A DNA stretch of 34,749 nt. Origin: an uncultured Candidatus Saccharibacteria bacterium (GTDB lineage: Bacteria; Patescibacteriota; Saccharimonadia; Saccharimonadales; Saccharimonadaceae). Under the pieces are notes generated by a model. The model ran no database searches. It worked only from the letters and a program-made list of their open reading frames with translations, and was not told where the DNA came from. Positions within the stretch are counted from its first letter, which is position 1; every line of letters begins with the position of its first letter. Positions 8,707 to 16,515 of the stretch are shown piece after piece. The stretch is taken from contig CANBEI010000007.1 in NCBI GenBank assembly GCA_947367565.1, positions 1 to 34,749 on the forward strand, given 5' to 3'. Both the position numbers and the translations under genes were made by a program.

Positions 8707-10343
8707 TATTTTTTCTCCGAGTAATTAAGATTTTTTAGCTCAACTATGCGTTGGTTGTTCTGGGTATAAGAATTTATTTGAATACCTTGCGACTCCAGAT
8801 CTGGCAGAACGTAATTCAGCCTTCGCATGAACCATGACGCATCCTTTGGCCATAGGCTACCATTAGTAATCATGTTCAGCTCTTTGGTTAATTCTGACGG
8901 TTCTTCATCGATATTGATGATTATCCCAGTGTCTTCAATTTGACGCATGAGTTGTGTTGCCGTACCAGTCCAAACTCCTTTTACTACTTCATCATGTGTC
9001 ATGAATAAATAAACAGCAGTCCCGACCGCACTCGATTCAATTGCTTGTTCATGCTGTTTTTCAATGTTGCCGACGTAAGCCGATAAGAAATCTTCTCCAG
9101 TAAATCCATCAATGGAATCAGCGATTGCGTATCCCCATTTTGCGAAATCTGCCATGCGTGGAAGTTCTTTCAGATGAACGTCAGGAAATTTCGCCATTGC
9201 TTTGGAAATCGTGTCAAAAATCGCACCTAAAATCAGTGGTTTCTGCTCATCGAAATCTGCCCAAAAATCCTTTTCGGTACGCATTTTAGTCTTATTGATA
9301 CGATGCATTTCTAAAAGTATGCTTCTATCAAGTAAATCACTTTGAGTAATTACTTGGTTAATGCCATTCAGCATTACTGGTCGCTGTAATCGATAAACGA
9401 CATCGTCATCATCGGTATATAACGCTCGTTTTGCGAAAGTATCACCAGTGGAAATTCGAGCCAATGCATCAGAAATATTCGGTTTAATGCTACTCAAATT
9501 ATCAAATACTAATAGTGCGTGATGATTAGCTGTTCGGACGAAATCGTCATGACTTGTAGGCAATACTGTCCCCTCCACGGTTGTCGGGTCAATTAGCCGT
9601 TTAAGCAAGCGACCCGGAGTAGATTTACCAGCTCCTTGAGTTCCGTAAAGTAAACATAATGGACGGGGATATCCGGGAATAAAGGCCGATACGGCAAACA
9701 CCAAAAACAGCAAGATATCATTTCTATCGCTCAAGTTAACATATTTTGCGAGCTCAAAGATGTTCCCACCTTTTTCTGGAATTACTTGCGGTAGTTGCTG
9801 ACTGAATCGTCGGAACATAATTCCTGGACGAGCAACGATGAACCAGTCTTTTGGAGTAATGCGTACTGCACTTTCGCCCAAATCATAGTACAATTCGGGA
9901 TTTGTACTGTCGTTCTTATCTCGCCATACAGTGCGTAATTCCAACGGATATTGGTTGGAGCATTCCGTGTCGAGTGCGATGCTTTCAAGTGATTGAGCAA
10001 TATTGTCAATTCTCCCTATTGGGAATACGACGTGGAATCTGTTGCGGATGAAACTACCCAACCAAGCTCGAAAATCTCGATTTCTTCCCCCGATACGATA
10101 GATTTTTGTTCCGTCTCCATTCGGGGCAATAAACGGATCGTTATTCTGGTCACGGAATAAAATCGCAAATTCTGTGATGGCATTAACGATATCGCTGTCA
10201 TGTAGCTTTTGCTTGCCTTGCTCGTCTTGTGGGTCTTGATTTTGTGATTTTTTAGTTTGCTTTTTAGTCTTTGTTGTTTTTGTCATTTTTACCTCCTTTA
10301 GAATTGATTTTTTCCATATGAAGTCTTTCCGTTTCAGCCACAA
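8706..10343 (-). CDS. Phage/plasmid-type AAA ATPase (primase-helicase-like); start likely ~10286
   Basis: Walker A GTQGAGKST, LVFDNLSSI Walker B-like segment, sensor region PVMLNGINQVITQSDLLDRSILLEM. Confidence 0.75.
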   Translation of the reverse strand: MWLKRKDFIWKKSILKEVKMTKTTKTKKQTKKSQNQDPQDEQGKQKLHDSDIVNAITEFAILFRDQNNDPFIAPNGDGTKIYRIGGRNRDFRAWLGSFIRNRFHVVFPIGRIDNIAQSLESIALDTECSNQYPLELRTVWRDKNDSTNPELYYDLGESAVRITPKDWFIVARPGIMFRRFSQQLPQVIPEKGGNIFELAKYVNLSDRNDILLFLVFAVSAFIPGYPRPLCLLYGTQGAGKSTPGRLLKRLIDPTTVEGTVLPTSHDDFVRTANHHALLVFDNLSSIKPNISDALARISTGDTFAKRALYTDDDDVVYRLQRPVMLNGINQVITQSDLLDRSILLEMHRINKTKMRTEKDFWADFDEQKPLILGAIFDTISKAMAKFPDVHLKELPRMADFAKWGYAIADSIDGFTGEDFLSAYVGNIEKQHEQAIESSAVGTAVYLFMTHDEVVKGVWTGTATQLMRQIEDTGIIINIDEEPSELTKELNMITNGSLWPKDASWFMRRLNYVLPDLESQGIQINSYTQNNQRIVELKNLNYSEKK

Positions 10344-10497
10344 ATCGGATTATCGCAACGACCGCATCATACAGCGATTCTTCTGCGACATCATAACCAA
10401 GCTTCGTCAGCGTTTGGTGAAATTCGGCTAATCGATTTGGGCTGATGAATTCGTCCATGCCCACATAATATATAAGTAAGGCAAAACAAACTAACAA
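10264..10497 (-). CDS. Small hypothetical protein
   Basis: 77-aa ORF overlapping the ATPase upstream region, same strand. Confidence 0.45.
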   Translation of the reverse strand: MLVCFALLIYYVGMDEFISPNRLAEFHQTLTKLGYDVAEESLYDAVVAIIRFVAETERLHMEKINSKGGKNDKNNKD

Positions 10498-10510
10498 ATA
10501 AGAAAAGTTG

Positions 10511-11536
10511 TTATTTGTTGGGTTTTATGCGAAAAATCTTATTATTATCATCAAATTGTAAATCAAAAAAATTCGCTCCAAAAGCGGCTGCGTATAGTAG
10601 CGACGGATTTTGTTGACAATATTTTTTATAGTCTGTGTAAACTTCAGCGAATGGACTAGAATTAAGTAATGTACGCGTGTAATTCATGTCTGTCCCGATA
10701 TGGCTTATCTCCAGTTTATCCGTTAAATTATCAGGGAAACTCTCGTTTAATATGTGTAATATATCTTGATTGTTAAAGTCATAATGTGCGAGCCAGTGAA
10801 TTACAATTTGTCTTAAAAACGTATCGCGTTTGCGGTGATTAGTTTCGTAAGCTAGTGGCAACTGCTTTTTTATCTCCGTCCAATGTTGGTCGATAAACCA
10901 GTGAAGATCCTTTTTTGTAGAAAAAGCACCAGTATTTATCCAAACACCTTCATAATCGCCAATATGATTCTCACGGAGCAATTTTCTCCAGCCTGCGATT
11001 TTTTCATCATATTCTGGACCGGCATCGGGATTTTTAGCATAAAATATCGGTGACAATTGTATGTCGGTCCTAAACTGCCGTCCATTCATGGCGCAGCCAA
11101 TCAAAATAAATTGAGCCTCTTTACTTAAGTCAATTCCACTACGTCTATCATTAACTAGCTCTTGTAGGTATTCAATAATTCGTTGGAAATTCTCACTAAT
11201 GCTATCTTCTGTCGCAATCCTTAATGCGAAAGTCAACAAACATAGTACTGGTTCTAGGTCGATAGCAATTCGTTCATATACTCTACGTTTGACCCACGGT
11301 GGAGTACTAGCAGTATCTGCGTCATCTATCTGTTTCTGGTAAGACGGTATCGTTTTCTTAATAAAATTACAAAAAGTGTCAACGGAGTTTTCACTCCGTG
11401 CTAAATCTGGCAAGAAAAGCCCTAAGGCAGAAGCTGAATTTTTAGAATCGGATAACATAAAACCATTTGTCTGTTTGCTTTTTGAATCAGTCATCATACA
11501 TAATATAGCATTTTTTGAACATTTTAGCAACAGCAC
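10511..11536 (-). CDS. Hypothetical protein of the integrative element
   Basis: 341-aa ORF, same strand and operon as the ATPase; true start probably internal (MTDSK or MLSD). Confidence 0.65.
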   Translation of the reverse strand: MLLLKCSKNAILCMMTDSKSKQTNGFMLSDSKNSASALGLFLPDLARSENSVDTFCNFIKKTIPSYQKQIDDADTASTPPWVKRRVYERIAIDLEPVLCLLTFALRIATEDSISENFQRIIEYLQELVNDRRSGIDLSKEAQFILIGCAMNGRQFRTDIQLSPIFYAKNPDAGPEYDEKIAGWRKLLRENHIGDYEGVWINTGAFSTKKDLHWFIDQHWTEIKKQLPLAYETNHRKRDTFLRQIVIHWLAHYDFNNQDILHILNESFPDNLTDKLEISHIGTDMNYTRTLLNSSPFAEVYTDYKKYCQQNPSLLYAAAFGANFFDLQFDDNNKIFRIKPNK

Positions 11537-11684
11537 ATTCTCGTCATTTCTCGTGAATTCTAGTGTTCAGAGTAATAGTTTTATCGTCTTTTAGTCCAGA
11601 GATAGGCGAGAGACGACTCTCGAATGTCTGGGAGGCTTAACATTAGCTCTTGACAGTTCAGCTTTGACGTGCCACAATAAGATT

Positions 11685-11830
11685 GCTAAACATTTTTACA
11701 TCCGAGCAGTTGGAATACTTTAAGTATTTCAGCTTGCTCCAAGATATAAATGCGACCATATGCGGAGCAGATTAAGTCTTGGAGCTTGGTTTGTGAAAAT
11801 GTTTAGCGACTAGCATGTGGTCGCTTTTTT
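11685..11830 (+). ncRNA. Structured leader/attenuator RNA copy B ending in an intrinsic terminator
   Basis: 16-bp closing stem 11685-11700/11792-11807; terminator GCGAC-N9-GTCGC-TTTTTT (11806-11830); loop 11752-11763 complementary to 11813-11824. Confidence 0.7.
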
Positions 11831-11850
11831 GTGACCAGAAAGGAAGCAAA

Positions 11851-12522
11851 ATGCCAACATTTATCCAAACAATTTTAACGGCGATCAAGGGAGCAAGTCT
11901 GACGGCGAAGATTATCGGAGTCGCAACTGCTGTCGTAGTGGTTGGTGGAACAACTGCTGTGATTATCGTTCAATCAAATTCATCTAATCAAGAATCCCAA
12001 AATACAGAAGCAGACGATAATCCAAATGATGACGTGGAACAAGTAGAAGCAGAAGATAAGGAAGAAACCAAGACTCAAGATGAGAATTCTGATAATCAAG
12101 AGAATGGAACTAGCGAACAGTCAAAGATTGATAACGCTCAAACATCGAATTCTGGAACATCAAAGCCAAGTAATTCTAGTCAAAGCAGTTCGTCTTCTCA
12201 ATCAACAACGTCTCAGCCAGTAGTGCAACCACAGCCAACTACTCCGAAAGCAGAGTTTAATTTGAATGACTCGATTCGAGTAATGCGATACGGCTATACT
12301 TGTAGTAAGTTTTTAGGTGGAGATTCGTATGATCCGTCCAATTATGTGTCTGCTCCGGGTGGAGCTTGGATAGATATTGTGGCTACTGGGCAGCGTTTTA
12401 CTTATGGAAATGGATATCCGATGTCTTGTCCAGATGGCTATGAATTGAATGGGGGTGGTTATGAGGAAATCTTAGATGAAGGAGAATGTAATTTATTTGG
12501 TCTTAGTTGCGATAGATGGTAA
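11851..12522 (+). CDS. Single-TM exported protein with low-complexity Ser/Asn/Glu linker; element cargo
   Basis: RBS AAAGGA; hydrophobic segment then acidic/SSSQS linker; downstream of leader RNA copy B. Confidence 0.75.
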   Translation: MPTFIQTILTAIKGASLTAKIIGVATAVVVVGGTTAVIIVQSNSSNQESQNTEADDNPNDDVEQVEAEDKEETKTQDENSDNQENGTSEQSKIDNAQTSNSGTSKPSNSSQSSSSSQSTTSQPVVQPQPTTPKAEFNLNDSIRVMRYGYTCSKFLGGDSYDPSNYVSAPGGAWIDIVATGQRFTYGNGYPMSCPDGYELNGGGYEEILDEGECNLFGLSCDRW

Positions 12523-12540
12523 TAAAGTAAAGGAGTAAAA

Positions 12541-13413
12541 ATGAGTATTAAACTTAACGACTTGTTAAAAATCCAAGATTTATCAAACGTTAAAATTCGG
12601 CTAAATATAGCGTGGCAAGATTTTGACCCGATTGCTCATTATGCTTATGATAAAGAAGCGTTAATGTGTGGTCATTTTTACGGAAATCCAAATCAACAGA
12701 TGTACAATGTTGGCGACATAGCAATTGGTCTAGCGAGAATCGATGACGGACATTGGCTACTTTTTGACATTAGCAAGATTACGGAAGTTAAAGAGATTGA
12801 CTGGGGCAATTTAGATGAAGCTAAAGTGAACCAATATACTTTCTTCGGTCATGAACCAGTAAAAGAGTATGAGAATCTATTCGGTCGAGTAATCATCAAA
12901 TATCATAAATCTGGAGCTTTCATTAAGCTAACTGGTAATAAAATTGATGAGCTAGAGGTTGAGCAAATCCTCCCAGAAACATTGGACCAAATCGACAATT
13001 TTCCAGGCTACAAAAATGTTTCCGTCTCTTACTCCGAGCTAAAGCATAAAATAGATAAATCTAAAGAATGGCAGACCGCTCTTAAATGTCGTAAAGGTGT
13101 GTATGTAATTTCCGATCATCAAACTGGCAAATTGTATGTTGGTTCGGCATATGGCAAAAACGGCATTTATGGACGTTGGAAAACTTATGTTGAAAGTGGT
13201 TTTGATAAAAATGAGCAAGAAAACGGCAAATATCCCAACAAAGGATTGCAAGAAATCGTCAAAAGTGAAGGCGTGAGCTATATTCAGAAGAATTTTCATT
13301 ATGCGATTTTAGAAACTTTCACCGATGATGTGACTGACGAATATATCATTCAGCGTGAGAGCTACTGGAAAAAGGTGCTACTTTCTCGTGAATTTGGATA
13401 TAATGAAAATTAA
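12541..13413 (+). CDS. GIY-YIG nuclease-domain protein with N-terminal extension
   Basis: KGVYVISDHQTGKLYVGSAYGKNGIYGRW...E..YWKKVL. Confidence 0.85.
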   Translation: MSIKLNDLLKIQDLSNVKIRLNIAWQDFDPIAHYAYDKEALMCGHFYGNPNQQMYNVGDIAIGLARIDDGHWLLFDISKITEVKEIDWGNLDEAKVNQYTFFGHEPVKEYENLFGRVIIKYHKSGAFIKLTGNKIDELEVEQILPETLDQIDNFPGYKNVSVSYSELKHKIDKSKEWQTALKCRKGVYVISDHQTGKLYVGSAYGKNGIYGRWKTYVESGFDKNEQENGKYPNKGLQEIVKSEGVSYIQKNFHYAILETFTDDVTDEYIIQRESYWKKVLLSREFGYNEN

Positions 13414-13463
13414 AGTGAATTTATGGCTAAAGATGTAAAATTAGAGTTTTGTTTTGACGGTGA

Positions 13464-13670
13464 CTATGCTAGTTGTCGACAGTTCGACATCTCCTTAATC
13501 CAAAGAATTTTACAACCGTCTGCTTGATAGCTCGTGACAATATCGTCCATATCTTCGGTGAAATCCTCGATTTTACTGTAATCGGACTCGTCCAAGCAAG
13601 TAAAATCATATAATCCGTCTGGTGTTTGATATTTGATGGGAATTACGTTCTCTTTAAGCTTATCTATCAT
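13464..13670 (-). CDS. Small hypothetical protein
   Basis: 68-aa ORF in the element, compact acidic protein. Confidence 0.4.
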   Translation of the reverse strand: MIDKLKENVIPIKYQTPDGLYDFTCLDESDYSKIEDFTEDMDDIVTSYQADGCKILWIKEMSNCRQLA

Positions 13671-13739
13671 GGGGCAGACTGTACCATAATTTTATGAAAA
13701 AGTACAACATAAGAATTTTCGCAGATAGTTCACAGCAGA

Positions 13740-14105
13740 TTAGCTAGAGCTCTCGGTTGTTTTAGGTTCTGGATTAACAACAGTAATCTGAATTTCTCCC
13801 CCATTAAAGAGACCAAGTTGGTCGATATTCTCGGCGATATCCAAATAAGAAAATAACCATTGCGTAGTTCGGATATCTCCGTTAAGAGATTTGATAATAG
13901 CAACTGATAAGATTGCTTCTTTTACGGATTTTGCATTTTGCTTTTTGACGAGAGATCTGATTTTATCGTTGGTAATTTCTGACGGTTCTAAATCGAGCAA
14001 CTCTTTGACGACTGTTGAAACGTTTCTTGAACCAGTTTTTCTCCCGTTCTGTCGTCTTGAATCATATCCTTTTTGAAAGGGGATTAAATTGTTTGTGTTA
14101 GTCAT
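13740..14105 (-). CDS. Small protein resembling DUF5681/terminase-small-subunit-like proteins
   Basis: NLIPFQKGYDSRRQNGRKTGSRNVSTVVKELLDLE N-terminal motif. Confidence 0.6.
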   Translation of the reverse strand: MTNTNNLIPFQKGYDSRRQNGRKTGSRNVSTVVKELLDLEPSEITNDKIRSLVKKQNAKSVKEAILSVAIIKSLNGDIRTTQWLFSYLDIAENIDQLGLFNGGEIQITVVNPEPKTTESSS

Positions 14106-14242
14106 AATTTGATAATATCAAGAAAAAATGTAGTATTTCGTTGTAGAAATTACTAGAGAAATCTGATACAATGGACTAGGGACGATTTAAAGTCCATTGT
14201 TATCCTCGTAGAGAGTTATAACTTCGGATATTACGCCCCGCC

Positions 14243-14282
14243 AAAATAAAAACAAGAGAGCTTGCTCTCTTGTTTTTATTTT
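14243..14282. terminator. Bidirectional intrinsic terminator at the right end of the element
   Basis: AAAATAAAAACAAGAGAGC-TT-GCTCTCTTGTTTTTATTTT, 19-bp perfect stem. Confidence 0.85.
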
Positions 14283-14307
14283 AAAGGGAGGGTAACAGGG
14301 AAAACTT

Positions 14308-14327
14308 TCCTGTCCCTTCCGCCAGAT
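14308..14327 (+). repeat. Right att direct repeat
   Basis: TCCTGTCCCTTCCGCCAGAT, identical to 6483-6502. Confidence 0.9.
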
Positions 14328-14362
14328 AATAAGGTGGACAAGATGTCCACCTTATTATCTGG
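14322..14362 (+). terminator. 19-bp perfect hairpin directly after the right att; probable displaced tRNA-Ser terminator
   Basis: CCAGATAATAAGGTGGACA-AGA-TGTCCACCTTATTATCTGG. Confidence 0.65.
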
Positions 14363-14398
14363 ATTTAGTAGACAGGAACACTGCTATTGGTCTTATGC

Positions 14399-14570
14399 TT
14401 GCTAAAATTTTTATTTTTATGCTAGTCTGAATCCTAGGGGCGACATGTAGCTTAACTTGGTCATAGGTGGGAGAAAGGAGTGCAGTATGAAAGTACGGAT
14501 TAAGTGCGGGTTCATTAAACTTGACGCTGACCTGAAAATAAAAATTACTTTCGTCCGAAAACGAAAGTAA
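14399..14570 (+). other. Promoter/leader/micro-ORF/hairpin module 1 (27-codon ORF 14487-14570)
   Basis: TTGCTA-N18-TAGTCT, GGAG-6nt-ATG, MKVRIKCGFIKLDADLKIKITFVRKRK*, hairpin TTACTTTCG/CGAAAGTAA over the stop codon. Confidence 0.5.
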
Positions 14571-14820
14571 CCATACTTGTAATTCTTATTCTATCAAAGT
14601 TTTATAAATAAGGCAATTTTTGTCGCCCCATAGAGATATTATTCAGGTGGTGAGATATTGTTATTCTTGGCGATGTGGAATAATATGCGTGTGATGATAT
14701 ATTTGTGGAGCTGCTAGGGGTTTAGATTTGCTATGCAAGCCCCTGTAGTTGTAGTGGTCACTTCTGCGTTGCGAACTTGCGCGGAGCGCTTGGGTTCGCG
14801 TCCTCCTTGTGGGGGGATTA

Positions 14821-14862
14821 CCATATAAATAAGTGGAGCTTTAGCTCCACTTATTTATATGG
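14821..14862 (-). terminator. 20-bp perfect hairpin fused to the 3' CCA of tRNA-Val
   Basis: CCATATAAATAAGTGGAGCT-TT-AGCTCCACTTATTTATATGG. Confidence 0.75.
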
Positions 14863-14936
14863 TGGGTCGCGAGGGGCTCGAACCCCCGACCTCCTCGGTG
14901 TAAACGAGGCGCTCTAGCCAACTGAGCTAGCGACCC
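14860..14936 (-). tRNA. tRNA-Val(TAC), CCA encoded
   Basis: GGGTCGCTAGCTCAGTTGGCTAGAGCGCCTCGTTTACACCGAGGAGGTCGGGGGTTCGAGCCCCTCGCGACCCACCA. Confidence 0.95.
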
Positions 14937-14959
14937 AATACGGCTATTATAACATAAAA

Positions 14960-15571
14960 ATGAGTGTAGAGATTAGATTTTATTGTGCATTATATAGTAT
15001 AATAATGCTTATGGAATTAACGGCAGTTTATATATGGTCGCAGATTTTGACCGTGGTGGAGTATGCTCTATTGGGGGCGTCGTATTTGGCGAAGAATCGT
15101 AAGGCAATCGTTCTATTGGATATTGCGTCGATGGCGACAGGAATTATAGTGTTTTTGCTTTTAGGCGCGGATTTGGGCATGGCGATGTCGGTAGTGATTT
15201 TGCTTGCGAATTTTTATTATTTATGGGACGAGCATGCTGAGGGTACGAAAAATAGGCTGACATTGAGAGACTATATTGTACTCGTGATTGTGTTGGCGTT
15301 GATTGCAGTATTGGCGGTTTTGACCTATGATGGGCCGCTAAGCTTGTTGTCGGTGGCGGCGACGGTGCTATATGAGATTTCGATTTTTTGGCAGGGAAAT
15401 ACGAAAGTGTATAAACTCTTGGGGATACCAGTAGCGTTTTGCTGGATGACGTATAATGGATTTGTCGGTTCGATTTTTGGAGTTCTGTGTGAGTTCTTCA
15501 TGTTTGTGGCGTCGGTGGTGGGGTATATGCGCGAGGTAAAGTCGGGGAAGAAAAAGAAGCGGCGTCATTAA
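14960..15571 (+). CDS. YgjV-family inner membrane protein
   Basis: Multi-TM; KVYKLLGIPVAFCWMTYNGFVGSIFGVLCEFF typical of the family. Confidence 0.65.
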   Translation: MSVEIRFYCALYSIIMLMELTAVYIWSQILTVVEYALLGASYLAKNRKAIVLLDIASMATGIIVFLLLGADLGMAMSVVILLANFYYLWDEHAEGTKNRLTLRDYIVLVIVLALIAVLAVLTYDGPLSLLSVAATVLYEISIFWQGNTKVYKLLGIPVAFCWMTYNGFVGSIFGVLCEFFMFVASVVGYMREVKSGKKKKRRH

Positions 15572-15637
15572 GCTGTTAGGATATGTGATATAATCAAAGT
15601 GTTGTCGGGGGCGAGGTTCTTTAGAAAGGAGGTAGAA

Positions 15638-16384
15638 ATGCTACCAAATACGATGAATGAAGGTTGTTACGGTAGATTATTCCCGGCGGATAAGATGTAT
15701 GTATTTGTAAATGGCGTGGTGACTGGAGCGAATATGACTGAGAGCATTGAAGCCTTGACTTACATGAGAGAAGCACACGCTCACCATTTTCGAAGTGATG
15801 GGCAGAGGTATGAGGTGCATCCTTTAAGCATGGCGTGTTATGCCTTATCTCTTCGAGCGCTATCTGGTGGTCAAGATTCGCCAATTGATGATGCGACGAT
15901 TGCGACGATTTTGCTACATGATGTGCCAGAAGAATTAAATATTGCAGTTGAGAGTATGCCGTTTACAGATGAGGTTTTGCGCGGGGTTAAGTATATGACT
16001 ATTTCAGAAAGGTTTCCGGGCGAGACGAAATTTGAACAAAAAAGACGGTATGCGAACGAGTTATTAGAATGCTGGAGATCGGTAATTTGCAAAGGTGCAG
16101 ATATGTACTATAACTTTTCAACAATGCTGCCAACGTTTTCAGAAGATAAGATTCGCAAGAATGTCGTAGAGGCGGATTTATTGCGAATGCCAGTATTGAA
16201 GCGTGCGAAACGAAAGTATCCAAAATTGCGGCCGCTGCTGTGGATAATGCGAGAAAATATTACGATGCTGTTGCATGTCTATGCGATGCAGTATAAAGTG
16301 AAATTAACTGATCCGAATTATATCAATCCACCTGATGCGAAAGATTATTCGTATTTGATTACGGGTGAAAAGCCGGTGGAATAG
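15638..16384 (+). CDS. HD-domain (SpoT/MESH1-like) hydrolase candidate
   Basis: RBS AAAGGAGG; HPLSMACYAL...ATILLHDVPEE HD-like motif. Confidence 0.6.
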   Translation: MLPNTMNEGCYGRLFPADKMYVFVNGVVTGANMTESIEALTYMREAHAHHFRSDGQRYEVHPLSMACYALSLRALSGGQDSPIDDATIATILLHDVPEELNIAVESMPFTDEVLRGVKYMTISERFPGETKFEQKRRYANELLECWRSVICKGADMYYNFSTMLPTFSEDKIRKNVVEADLLRMPVLKRAKRKYPKLRPLLWIMRENITMLLHVYAMQYKVKLTDPNYINPPDAKDYSYLITGEKPVE

Positions 16385-16432
16385 GTGAAATGATTAATAT
16401 TTCAGATAAAGAACTAGCCTCCCAGAATTAAG

Positions 16433-16459
16433 CCATCGATAGTGAGATCGGTGGCTTTT
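16433..16459 (+). terminator. Intrinsic terminator
   Basis: AGCCATCGAT-AGTG-AGATCGGTGGCTTTT. Confidence 0.65.
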
Positions 16460-16515
16460 CGTGGTATAATTATGGAAATAAAATAATTCTAGAAGATAGA
16501 AGAAAGGATAAAGCT

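Larger units (their letters stand above)
6483..14327. mobile_element. Integrative element in the 3' end of tRNA-Ser, ~7.8 kb, large serine recombinase
   Basis: 20-bp direct repeat TCCTGTCCCTTCCGCCAGAT at 6483-6502 and 14308-14327; recombinase at left end; primase/helicase-like ATPase and phage/plasmid-type ORFs inside. Confidence 0.85.

Noticed and set aside
14160-14245. Possible tRNA ending in CCCCGCCA
   Set aside because: No matching 5' acceptor strand and no T-arm; not a tRNA.
6483-14327. Complete prophage or conjugative element
   Set aside because: No capsid, portal, large terminase, relaxase or T4SS genes inside; better described as a small integrative/satellite-type element.
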